64,000 nucleotides of DNA from Polytrichum commune (lineage: Eukaryota > Streptophyta > Polytrichopsida > Polytrichales > Polytrichaceae), in contig OX485806.1 of NCBI GenBank assembly GCA_950295325.1, positions 8,742,001 to 8,806,000 on the forward strand. The letters run 5' to 3'. Numbering within the stretch: the first letter of the stretch is position 1; the number at the start of each line of letters is the position of its first letter. Below are positions 13,070 through 24,559 of this stretch, in pieces. Both the position numbers and the translations under genes were made by a program. The notes under the pieces are model-generated. The model was not told the origin of the DNA, searched no databases, and saw only the letters and a list, made by a program, of their open reading frames with translations.

Positions 13070-15585
13070 TGATTTTGTATTTTCCGTTCAAAGTTCTTGT
13101 CACATCCAACTTCTCACTTTCCATGCATGATAGGAGATGAGTATTTGATCCCTCCAATCATCTTATAATTTGTTCCTCTGAGTCCTTCAAACTACATGAT
13201 TGCACGATTTCAACAATGTTATATAAGTTTGTAACTGTGTATATAAAGAGACCAAGTGGCCAAACTTCACACTTTGAAGTAGCAAGAGCCAATCTCATGT
13301 TATTGAAACTGTGTTTTGTTAGTGCAGTAGACCCTCACATGCACTTTCTTAATTTTACATCGACAAGCTATTTTCTATATGCAAATCCTTAGGAGGATCT
13401 TGTATTTATTTTTTGAAATTTACAAAATTGAAAACATCGGAAGCATTCAACATAATCCCATACCATTGTAATAATATACCGCCCTTGATGTGTTTGTTGC
13501 ATATTAGTGTTGTAATAAATCATCGTTTTCCATAGTCCAATGCAAACTAAATTTGCAATTTAGTCTTATGATTGTCTTCCATCCCATTGGTGATGCACAT
13601 GTCGTTCATCAACATCGAAAGATCACATCCGGTGCCAATAAGTAGGGTTTTGCACTCTTGTTGCGTCATTATCTCCTATGCATACCTATCTACTTATCCA
13701 CACTATGTGGTGTCTTTTTATTTCAACAATCAATCAACAACACCTACTTCAAGTTTTGGGTTTTCTTCAAAAAACTTGGAATTTATCAAACACTTCCACC
13801 ATTTCTAAAAACTTGGACCATATGATAAGGAGGTGTAAGAGCAACATGGACTTCAGTTTACATTAGGGTTTGGATCCAAAACACCCCTTAATGGATCTTT
13901 TTACTGCACTCAAGATTAGATCCAAGTTTGAAAATTGGTTTCTCAAACTTGAGCATTTTCTTGAGTTAAGACCAACAACATTTGGAAAGTGGTGCCACAA
14001 TTCTGCCACTTCGCTGTTTCATACTACACTCTTGACTCGGATCTTAATGTAAATTCCTTAAGGTGGACAACTAAACCTGTTGTTGACGAATAGGATCTCT
14101 CAATTTTGAAGTACCTTCAGTCTTGGACCCACTTTCACCCCGCATATCATCGTGAAGAATGCAACATTCAGCACTTGAAAGACTGTCAACAACCATGTGA
14201 ACAATAATGGGGCTTGAGGCAAGTTTCAAGAATTTGACAAATAAATTCTTTATAACAACATGATGAACATAATTTATGTTGCTCTTATTCACGACCATGT
14301 ATTGCAATAAACTGCACTTTGAAAATTCAGTCAAGTGAATCCTCCATTAACTACTGCCCATTCTTAATTATAACCTGTACAAGCCTCCACCAAGTATTGA
14401 ATCCGATTTTCACATTGTATATGCAAATTGAGAATACGTTTAACAGAATTTATTCTAAAGCACAAGTGAATATACGATTACGATGCATATGTATTTGCTT
14501 GCCAGCAAATGCCCCACTCCTTATGACAAGTTGTGAATTTACTGATGAAACATTCGAACATTCACTCGAACTCTCATGCTAGTCAACCTATTAATGACTT
14601 CAACAACTTCGAAATTGCTGGTGTTTAGCATTGCGTTCAAATGTTGACTTCCAGACTAAACTCTCTCCTTGGTAGTAAACTAATGAAGTTTGATGTGAAT
14701 CAAATTTGGGTTTCAAGTATTCACCATCACCTCAACTCACCAGATCATAGCGCCACCAAACAGTCTCAAAATTACTCATATTATCATCTTCCCCAGGTTT
14801 GGAAGGCAACGCAAGATTTCTCATGGAATCAATACCCCAAAATCCATGTTTCTCCCAAGTTTGTAAAGTATAGAGTCTAAATCGAGCTCTGAATCTGTAA
14901 CCAAACAATACTATTATTTACGAAGGAATCAAAACCGTGTATGAATCTAAAAATATCTACAAGACGTTTGCAAGATGGAAAAAAATTCGAGACACTAAGA
15001 AAGATGTGTGCCTGAATAAACTGAGCCTCGTTTCTTTCAAATATCTGAGAAGAGGAACTGGAATTCTATTTTTAATAAGATTTCCCTGCCCATCAGAACA
15101 GCTTTTTACAGCTTATTCCATCCATTTTCTCAATGCTGAGGAAATGATAAACAATGGACTTGATCCCAAAAGAGGTATCCAACCATTTTCTACCTCCTGG
15201 CTTTGTTGTGACATATCTTCAATCTGTAACACATGATTACTCTACATTTACTGCATCGAGTGAAGCTAATAGCTATTTCAAGTTCAAAGGTGAAAAGGTG
15301 GTGGATATAGGTGAGTGTGGAACTAGAAAAGCCTCCACACCAAATAATGAGTAGAGCTCCTTACAATGCGAAGCTCAAGGTATGAGTCGTACAAAAATGA
15401 CCTAAGATTTTTTTTGAACAGTGCTGCGGTTCAGACGAAGGCAGAACTCGAACAAGCACCGTGTCATGGTTTGGTAGACAGATACAGCTTCATGATGACT
15501 TGGCTGGCATCATCCAACAAGTAATCATAGCAGCGAGAAACTGCTTGAAAGAAGACCGGTTTCCGACAACCACAAGCTCTATATA
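13070..15585. other. intergenic between BTB gene and NIPA8-like gene
   Basis: About 2.5 kb between two genes on the minus strand. It holds the 5' region of the BTB gene on its left side and the 3' end of the transporter gene on its right. It is AT-rich with many short open frames on both strands (for example 14937-15236 plus), none with recognisable similarity or clear exon borders. A 3'-UTR exon of the transporter gene may extend below 15586. Confidence 0.4.
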
Positions 15586-18500
15586 TTACAAGCTGTCGAG
15601 CCTAATATTCACCCTGTTGACATTTTCACTGTCACGTGGATCGGTAAGCTTGATAAGCCACTCCGAATTTAGGGTCGGTGTTCTCCATTGAGTTCTGGCT
15701 GAACCTATCATGGGCATGGCAAATACAGAGGAAGCATGGATACGATCCTGGCCCAGTCCCACCGTCATCCTACATGCAGACTGCACATTCCAATTCATAT
15801 GTTTGATTAGAAGAATCAGGCCTGGACAACAAATACTACTGCATAGAAGGAACTCTATAACATCTGTTTTCCAAAAAGTCAATGAGAAATAACTACATAC
15901 AGACTGGGCCAGAAATTTATTGTGTGGGAACATTGACTTACTTTTGCTCTGCCCATAACAGACGCCGCGTCCGTATACACATGCTGTGCTAAGCTTCTCT
16001 TTGGCTCTCGTAAGTCGGTAGAACTGCATAAAGGACATTCCACATAAGTAGAAAAAACTAAAAATACAAATTACGTTCCAACCTTCAGTGTAGAGTGGTG
16101 TACAATAAACATTATCCAAAGTAGTGCACATGACATGATAAATACGCACATGTAAAGTAATAATATACATTGTGCAAGTTTAGCCCAGCAACAAATTCTA
16201 ACATTAGGTCTCCACAGTTATGAATCTTCCAACCAGAACCTAATTCCTTCTCAAAAATGAACCACTCCTTGTTTTGTAGGTTTTTCACTGCACTAAACAG
16301 CACAAAGTTCGTCCAACACTTTTACTCGTGTGTATTCCTGACAAGAACATCTCAGATGTTAAGGATTAAGCACTTACGCATCAATGATCAGCGGAGCAGA
16401 TTCTGTGTCACCTGCATCCTCCATCTTCGTACCAGAACCTGACATGCCCAAACAATTGCCAAATAGAAACAGACAAGTACAACATAAGTACAAGACCACA
16501 ACTTCAAAGAATTTGAGTATGTATTGACTGACAAATTGATATAAATTACAGTAGGCACAACCTATAACATCCAATATGTAGCCTAGTAGTACGAACTCTC
16601 TACTTCATTGCATATAAAGAGTTCATAGTACTATTAAGGCACATACTGGTAACCACTACCACGAGCTGAATGAGCTCACTAAAAGTTTTGGAGAACCAAA
16701 ACATAAATCTAGGTGAAACTGGGACAGAAGCCTTGGGGTTCCAGTCCAGAGCATAACGATGCATATTCACCAAATGAAACACCTTTATCCACTCAACTAG
16801 AAGATGGGTTATTCAGATGCCCTGCTGTCTAATGTAGGAGCTCCTAGGCTATTCCACAACGGAAGAAATGAGTTACGGCCCAGGATTTCTTGGTTGTGGC
16901 TATTAAAAAAATTCCATGTTTTTTGAGACCAGGCCCTAACCCCACATGGGGAAGTCTTGCTAGCTTCAATGTGCGCCCTCCTTTTCTTTCTCTTATGGCC
17001 ATTGACTGGGAGCTGAGTGTCACCTTTAGAGCCCTGGGGAGCCAGAAGCGACATGCCCACAAAGAGAGCCATAATTCCCACGCCGAACATTGCCGCTCGA
17101 AATTTGTCAAACACCTGTTTTAACAAAACAATTTCAGAAAAGGCATTTCTGACATGCTTCAGCTATATTGACTACCTGGGAAATGCTCATCCCTAACAAG
17201 ACCTCAGATATGTTCCAATCAGAACGGCAGAGACGGAACATACAAGCATCCTCATACTGCAAGAGAGATGGAATTTGAATCAAAGCCAACTATTTACTGG
17301 CTGCTTTCATACATATTCATGTTCTAAAAGCATCAGCAGCAGCAGAAGCGCATATCCTGAATGATGGTGACACTCTAGTTGTTTGGGGGGAAATCAGGAA
17401 CATTTCATCAACGTCAATCACAGTGAGTGATATTGTACATACTCTGTACTCTTCAAAGTAAATGAATCCCGTGAATATGGAGAAAAATGTCCACACAATT
17501 TGAAGCATGGGCACAATCAGAATGGCATCAAACATGGCCAATCCATCATTAAGTCTTGCCATCTGCAACAAGTACAATTGTTCCTAGTCAGAACTTATGA
17601 GTGCGATCATTCCAACAGATAAAGAGAATTTCAATGAAGGTAGTTAGAGGCCAAACAAGCTACAAGATTATCCAGAAGCCTTGTAGCAGATTTGATCATG
17701 ATAATTAATCAGATAACTAACCGAATGTGCACACAAACACTAAGTAAGTTCCAGGTTATTATACAAGGAAAAAGCTTTTCAGTGTGCGAAGCATCTTCTC
17801 TTAGGACACCTCAATTTTCACGACCAGTGCAGTCTTGCAAAAGACCATGCCCTTGACCTCAAATCTCAATGAATCCATTTCCAAAACTGATGGTTCTACT
17901 TTACTGCACTGAGCTCACAATGCCAATTCTCAGCTAATTGGTGTTGCTAAGATATTTCTTGTAGTAGACCTGCAAAGTTAGCTTGCGGTAGATCATTTTC
18001 TTGACCACACCAGATTTCGATAATTGTTGAGATAATAGAGATTCAGAAATAATAATGCATGTGGGCAATGTACTTACCCAAAAGGAAGCTGTTCCAGCAA
18101 AAAGCACAAACACAAGGTATGTAAACCAGCCATCCAGCTGGCTATCCCCCTCCATTGTTAATCGCAGAAGAATTGACCTGCAATTAACCACTTTCATTCA
18201 TTGTCTTTGACCATACACAAAACACATAAACAACAGAACAGAATTTCATTTAATGAAAATTATGCTGGAAAACAAGACAATACGAAGTGTACTAACAATT
18301 TATGGTCAAAAAGAACTTATGTGGGCATCTTGAGAACATCATCCTCCCTAGGTCATCACAGGCCAATATATACAAAGTGAAATTTCTAAATGCAAAAATG
18401 AGTGCACACAGTTTGGTAAGTGTTCTTACATAGACTTTGCAAACAAAACAGAATGAGAGCCAATGGCACCAGAAACAACAGCATATGTATAAGGCAGTAA

Positions 18501-20357
18501 CATCCGCCATGCCCCTACAGGATCCTCGCCGCGAATTGCAGCCAGCTGCCTACCACGCCTGTTAAATTGGGAAAAAAAGGGCAAGGGTGAGAAGAACATA
18601 AAACGAGAATGTTTGGGCATGCTTAAATCAGAGCAGAAATACAGAATACCTCAATTTTTGAAAGCATGGACATACTAACCTGTACACAATATGATGACCA
18701 GCGACGAGAATGAGCAAGATTGCACAGTAAACGAGATATGCAGTTCCCGTATAGCTAGCCAAGAGTTTTTCATGTGTGTAACCTGGAAAACCAACACATA
18801 GATGGACAAATCGTTTTATGAAACTGGCCATAGAACAAGAGGGAAGTTTCAAGAATAGAAGAAACACAAGATATTCTCCACATGCTCAACAATCCTGGAA
18901 CTAAAATCTTGGAAGAAAGGGAAATGCAAGACTTACTTCGAGACTCATGATTCCCAAAGGCAACAAGAAATCCATTCCCAACCACTATGAACAATGTTGC
19001 CAGCACAATTCTGCCACCCAGAAACCCGTATGTTCAGCCATTTGATAGTGGACCAAACCTTTTGATAAAGCAAAAACTTCATCTTCTTGGCATTTACACA
19101 TGAGGACAGCCAAACAATTAAGGGAAAACATGCATGATCATAATTCAACATGTCACATGTAACACCCAAGCTGGATGGTGATGCTTACCGACTGGTAACA
19201 ACCTCATTGAGCATGAGGTAAGCAAAAAAGACATTAGAGACAAATTGCACTGATCCCAAAGCTGCCAATAATGACTGCAAACGATGAGTAATGATGATTA
19301 GTCACATGAGGTAGAACTGATTTAAACATGAATGATTTCCAAATAAGTAGGAAAGGAATAATAGGATCTAATAGTTCATGTGATGCCTCACCAATTCCAC
19401 ACTATAGGCAGCATCTACAACTCTAGAAGTTAGTTAGTGTCCAAAACATTTAGTCAATGAAGAGCCAAGGTTCACCTGAGCAGCATAGCTGAATGAGATA
19501 AAGTTCAAGCAATTTCCAAGTGTAAATATCACAACACCTGCCATAACAAAAATACAGCTGAAGAAGTCAATACTCTAACCTTACATATTAGAAAAGATTT
19601 AATAGAGATTCAGGAGGTTGGACTACATAAAATAAAGAAGCATCTTAATGTTTAATGAAGACTGCAATTTGTACAGGTGCCCCCCAGGTTCCAGTTTATT
19701 ATTGATAATATAAGGACATTGAGTCACATTAGATAATGCAAGGTCAGAGGGTCATCTCCTACAGATGGCTGACATTGGCAAGACAAACGAGATAAGTAAA
19801 TAACTGGTACAACCAAAAATAGTATGAAAAACAAAAATGTAAAATTATGTCTGTTCAAAAGAAACAAAGCAAGTTTTCTAAAGGAAGAAGGTTACCAATG
19901 CGCCATGCTTGAAATTGTGTGACAGACTTTTTGGACACCGTCTTTCCTCCCAACTCATCTGCCTCCAGAAGCGCTTGCCGTTCCCTCTACAATCACATGT
20001 TCAACTTCCTCAATATAGTAGACTTCACAGCCACATGCATCCAAAAGATCTTGGATAAGATTTGACTTGCAGGCAAAATTTGGTTTTGGTATTATGAAGG
20101 AAATTCCATAAGTTCGATCATCAGACAAACATTCAGAGACGCTGGGGATATATGCAGCAAATTAGATTGATTTAAATCAGGACCATTCTGATGCATGAAG
20201 TTGCCAGACAATTTCCAATGCAGCGTGCATATCAGGATGCATGTCATTCAAAAGTAGGTGTTACCTGATTATGACCAAGCTTGAGCAAATTAGTCCCAAA
20301 GTTTATACTTATGCTGCCTACCACGTTGATAGCAACTCCAGTAAGCCATTCTCCCAT
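15586..20357 (-). CDS. NIPA8: NIPA8-like magnesium transporter (DUF803), 13 coding exons
   Basis: Exons, complement: 20265-20357, 19896-19986, 19476-19537, 19189-19274, 18937-19010, 18680-18782, 18430-18558, 18078-18177, 17443-17562, 17024-17114, 16378-16438, 15942-16023, 15586-15780. The total is 1287 nt, 428 residues, with all phases consistent. The protein starts MGEWLTGVAINVVGSISINF, continues with the family blocks SLLAALGSVQFVSNVFFAYL, MLLPYTYAVVSGAIGS and FDAILIVPMLQIVWTFFSIF, and ends with a soluble tail containing GLGQDRIHASSVFAMPMIGS. Several hydrophobic segments indicate a multipass membrane protein. The NIPA family is assigned Mg2+ transport; plant NIPA8/9 form their own branch. 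The length fits the plant NIPA8 group (about 440). For the penultimate exon I chose the acceptor GCAG at 16024, because the resulting frame (LAQHVYTDAASVMGRAK) matches the family, over the CGAG site that opens another frame. The last exon could also splice out at 15606 (AACAG/GTGAAT). Confidence 0.9.
16809..17023 (-). other. possible retained-intron 3' extension of NIPA8-like exon 10
   Basis: If the donor at 17023 is not used, the frame from exon 10 stays open for about 70 more codons to a stop at 16809. The result is a basic tail (HKRKKRRAH) in place of the conserved C-terminus. I take the spliced form as the main product, because downstream exons match the family. The extension is only a possible isoform. 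Confidence 0.25.
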
Positions 20358-20400
20358 TTTCAAACCTAGGTTTTCAACACGCCGGCATATTGCCTTGTTC

Positions 20401-22747
20401 CTGCCAAGGTGGGACCCACAGGTTTCCAAGCAAACCGAATTCACTGCTCATGCCGTTGTTTCCTCTTCAGTCCACTAGTCCAGTCCGTGGACTCATTTCC
20501 ATCTTCTCCTCTCCCACAACAGAGGTATCATTCTAACACAGCCAAAGAAAATCATGTTAGGATGCAAAACTGCTGCAAAACATCCAAGGCTCTGACCAAA
20601 AGCTAATGCACTAAACAGAAGCCCAGTGATGGCAGTGGTAGCTATCTAATACACAATAATTTGTTATTCTCTAGAATGTAAAATTAAAACATAGCAAAAG
20701 CAAACTGCTAATCTTCTTGTCCAAGAAGCCAGTGAAACAATTCACGACACTAAAAGACTATAAGACAACAATACGTTTGCTTGAAGATACAATGTCTGAG
20801 CAAGTGTAAGATAAATTCGAAGAATCTCCACTGCAAATAATTTCACCACTCAGACAAGTGGCCTCATATTTCCAGTAACAATATACACACCTGTACTATA
20901 CTTGAATTTCTAAACATACATCACTAATGCAAACACTTCAATACGGCCAATACCAGGTCTACACGAATCTCAGTGCAAATATATCTACATAATTAAAAAC
21001 CCTCATTACTGAGTTTTGCAAGACTGTGATTTCGTTTTTGAGACATTTAGAACCCAATGCAACTGTCAGAAGCTGATTCGAAAAAAAATTAAATGGCAGG
21101 AAATACTACTGTAAAGCCTTTGAAAGCAACCCATCCAATCACGTACACATTAATTCGGCAAATAAAATTACAAGTTTTAAATGGACGCCATTGGCCGATG
21201 AATAAATCGCTAACAGTGCCTGAATAACAATCTGTTTACATGGCCTCTTCACAGCTGCTCAAAGCAAACCATCAATATCAACCTTTTGCACCTCTGATTC
21301 TACAACCAGTTTGTTTCAACTTGGCTCCTCCACGCCACTATATTTAATATGGCATGCATAGAAGAGAAAGTGGAAATGGCGAGTAGCCGTTGAGAGAGTA
21401 GATTGTGTCCCAGGTTTCAGCTCGAGTGAGACCTTGCTGATCAAGGGGCAGGTGATAAATTGCTGAATGAAGGCACAAGAAATCCAAATCTGAGACGCCA
21501 CTACTGTGATCTCTCCCACCCTCGTATTTTGAATCCCTCTCCAAATTCTACAATGCAAAAGTCACGGTAAATGATATGCAGATACTCTGCATTCCCTACT
21601 AATTCAGCAAAATGGAGACGAGGCAGACTGGGTCTCACGAGATCTAGACGAAGGGATCCTCACCTCATAGTGGTATGTCAAGAAAAAAACAAGACAGATT
21701 GCAGAGACTCGCTCCTACCAACCTCATTACCTCGTAAACTGATCTACACTCCATTTTGAAGAGGCTCACAAGCATCAATCATCCACATCACATCCACTCT
21801 GTATGAATGAGTAAATAAGTTAATGAATGGATGAAGTGCTCACACCACATTTGCAAATGCTTCCCCTGCCGGCTCCAGCACTTGATTCTACCAACCTCGC
21901 TACCTCGAGTAGATTATCTCCCATATATGCACCACACGGCCTCTCATAAACTGATCTACACTCCATTTCGAAGAGGCTCACAAGCATCATTCATCCACAT
22001 CCCCCATCCAATCTCAATGAATGAACAAATGGAAGGATGAAATATTCAGGCCACATTTTCGAATGATTTCCCCTCTTACTCGAGCACTATACTATCTTCC
22101 TAGATTCGGTAACAGTCTGACTACTACAGTACTCCGCGAGAGATAACCTGAGATCATCATCAGGTCAAGCAAAAACCTCACTGATGCTAGAACAGTTCCC
22201 AAGACTGCGAGTTGAGCTGAGCCCCGGCCAGGTGTGAATTCCGAAAACCACAAAACCCTTTCAATTGCACCCGGAGTGACTATACCACATCCGAATTGCA
22301 ACACAGCAACTATTCATCAACACCACTACAACAACAACAACAAGATCCACACTGACCAACCTCGGACACGGCCGAATCTCAACCTCAACAAATCTAAAGC
22401 CATAATCCCCTGAGTCGTAACACTAACCCTGACCCTAACCCTAACTCACCTCGAATCTACAATCCATTACCACCGGTCCCTCAACCGCCACTCCAGACGG
22501 CAACACCTTCAAATTCAAACATGCACAAGCCCCCCGGATCCTACATCTCCGGGACCCACGCGGAACCCTTGCTGCGGAACATGACGGTCACTCCCAACCC
22601 CTGAATCTGGACCCTAGCTCCACCACGGACTCCTTTCGGGCTCAAAATGCACCATTATTCGAGTGGCGATCGGGCGGAGGAAGGAAGGTGGGAGAGGCCG
22701 TCGACGTGCAGGAAGAAAGTGGAAGGGAGGAGTGATGGAGGGCGTAC
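20401..22747 (-). other. long first intron of the NIPA8-like gene
   Basis: It runs from a donor at 22747 (CCCGAG/GTACGC) to a candidate acceptor at 20401 (CTTGGCAG/GAACAAGG). It has no exon I can support inside. Around 22429-22446 there is a short run of CCCTAA-type units (CCCTGACCCTAACCCTAAC). Confidence 0.45.
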
Positions 22748-23004
22748 CTCGGGAGGCGGATCTGACGCAGAGTTCTTCCTGGTGGCGAAGAGGTCGTGAA
22801 GGCTCTTGCGGTGGAGCTCGGGCTTGGGAGGCCTCGGAGGGAGGTGTAAGCTTCTGGGCTTCGAGTGATGTGAGAGTTGGATGTAAGCTCCGAAAGAGAG
22901 AAAGAAAGAAAGAAAGAACGCCGAAAGAAGAAAGGACTTGCGTTCCACTGGAGACGCGGGCGAGATAGCGAGACCTGGCCCTCTGGCAAGGAGGAGTGGA
23001 TCAT
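22748..23004 (-). other. first exon of the NIPA8-like gene (5' leader or N-terminal extension)
   Basis: A GC-rich block ending in a good donor at 22747. It contains a (GAAA)n microsatellite near 22900-22917. An ATG at 23002-23004 opens a frame that reaches the donor in phase 2. When joined to an acceptor at 20401 it reads straight into the MGEW start of the transporter. It is therefore either a leader or a Ser/Arg-rich N-terminal extension of about 104 residues. Plant NIPA8 proteins are normally recognised from MGEW, so I keep the leader reading as default. Confidence 0.4.
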
Positions 23005-23031
23005 ACAATAATAATAATAATAATAATAGGC
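23002..23031. repeat. (AAT)n microsatellite
   Basis: About eight ATA/AAT triplets directly upstream of the presumed first exon of the NIPA8-like gene. The sequence just after it ('aggcctacattatta...') recurs at about 26350-26410. Confidence 0.85.
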
Positions 23032-23131
23032 CTACATTATTACCTAGTATGTAGAATTTTGGCGAAGGGGGAAGCTTCTTTGCTGCTTCTCAGGGCGGGT
23101 TCACGAGGGGTCCCAACTCCCACTCATGTTA

Positions 23132-23693
23132 GGGCCACTTCACACACGAGACTGAGGGCCCGTGACCAATACACTTTAAGCACTCTCATTGGTAGAAAAG
23201 GGCGAAGACCGTCCAAGTTCACTTCACACACGGAAGTGAAGGCCTAAAGGCCCAAAGAAGATTATGGATGAAAAGTCTACATGGAGTCTTACATGGCAGA
23301 CTATGGATAAGGTTTCATGGTCTCCCGGAATTTGCGTCAGGCTCATTTGACGCAAATTCCGGGAGACCATGACTTTTTTATATATTTTTCCTAACATGAC
23401 AGATATCATGACAACTTGCAAGGCGCATTCCATGCTAGACAAACACCACCAAGTAATTCTCTCAAATTAATAGAGTTTGAGACATGTTATATTGAACCAA
23501 ATCCTCCCCTCTTTTTCCACCAACAAAATATGCAATGGACCTGCAACATGGTCCATTCTCACTTCACACTATGCTTGAGGGCCCGTGACTACATAAAGCA
23601 GCTTCCCAACACCCATGGCACGGCCTTTGGATGAGAGTCAAGGGTCCTTGCCATTACAAGGTCACGGCTCTTGGCTCATGTGTGAAGTGGCCC
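23132..23693 (+). mobile_element. PIF/Harbinger-like MITE, copy with internal hairpin
   Basis: 562 bp with GGGCCACTTCACACACGAG at the left and its complement (with CATG for CGTG) at the right. TTA lies at 23129-23131 and 23694-23696. The internal part differs from the 500-bp copies: it carries a perfect inverted repeat at 23316-23371 and a segment (about 23490-23640) shared with 26180-26320. Confidence 0.85.
23316..23371. repeat. perfect 24-bp hairpin with 8-nt loop
   Basis: The arms 23316-23339 and 23348-23371 are exact reverse complements (CATGGTCTCCCGGAATTTGC plus GTCA and its complement). The arm sequence resembles the internal 'gggagaccatgg' block of sister elements, so the hairpin probably arose by a local inverted duplication inside the MITE. 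Confidence 0.9.
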
Positions 23694-23696
23694 TTA

Positions 23697-24195
23697 GGGC
23701 CACTTCACACACGAGATTGAGAGCCCGTGACCATTACACTTCAAGCACTCTCATTGGTGGAAAAGGGCGGAGTTGGTCCAAGTTCGCTTCATACTACGCT
23801 TGAGGGACCAACAGAGTATGTGAATGCAAGATGGATGTAAAGTCTACATTGATTACTACATGGCATCGAATGGATCATGTTTCAAGGTCACTTGGACTAT
23901 TTTCAAAAACCACCTCTTGGAGGTAGGCTTAACACGAGAATGGGAGACCATGGCACTCTGGACATTCACAATCATCGATTTATTATATTTTATCAAGTGT
24001 GAGGACCCCCATGAATAGAAATTCATTGAAAGAGCATTTGGTTGAGGACCAGTCACATATGACTTCACATTATGCTTGAGGGTTTGTGTCTACACTACAT
24101 GATTTTGGAGGTGCCTTGGGACAACCTTTGGACACTTTCTTTTGGGCTCTCACAATTTCATGGTCATGGCTCTTGGCTCGTGTGTGAAGTGGCCC
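23697..24195 (+). mobile_element. PIF/Harbinger-like MITE, 499 bp
   Basis: Both ends carry the complete 19-bp repeat GGGCCACTTCACACACGAG (right end as complement). TTA is at 23694-23696 and 24196-24198. It abuts the previous copy head to tail with a single shared TTA. No coding capacity. Confidence 0.9.
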
Positions 24196-24198
24196 TTA

Positions 24199-24531
24199 GC
24201 AAGTCCCAAATTGGAGGCAAAGTCCCCACTTTTGAGCCTTGAAAAAACCATCAAAATATGGTTCATAATAATTAAAGTCGGATCTTGACTACTTGTGTTG
24301 AGAGTTGGGTCTAGCTTTTTGCTCGGCCCAACTTTCAACATAAGTCCCGAGCCTCACCTCCAAAAAGTGTTGTCATGTAGGTATTCATGTCATACTTGGG
24401 ACTTAGGACTTGGGACCCCATATGAAGTGGTAAGTCCCAACTTCAATGCTCTCAATGGCTAAGATTACACAGATATTGACCTCAATTGACTTGGGACTTA
24501 TGACTTGGAGACCCGTTGAACCGACCCTCAA
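24199..24531. mobile_element. truncated member of the GGTTCACA MITE family
   Basis: Collinear with 29684-30051 (blocks 'gcaaagtccccacttttgagcc', 'gcttttt..gctcg..cccaac', 'acttgggacttaggacttgg') and ends with the right terminus 'gaaccgaccct'. The left terminus is missing: the element begins directly after the TTA that closes the previous MITE. Confidence 0.7.
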
Positions 24532-24559
24532 TCTCCACCATCTTCTTTTCATAAGGTGA

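Noticed and set aside
15942-16170. Alternative minus-strand frame reading LTRAKEKLSTACVYGRG
   Set aside because: It needs the weak acceptor CGAG. The GCAG acceptor gives a frame that matches the NIPA8 tail and keeps phase with both neighbours.
22663-22968. Plus-strand Arg/Glu-rich frame
   Set aside because: Antisense of the presumed first exon of the NIPA8-like gene in a GC-rich, GAAA-repeat-containing stretch; no similarity.
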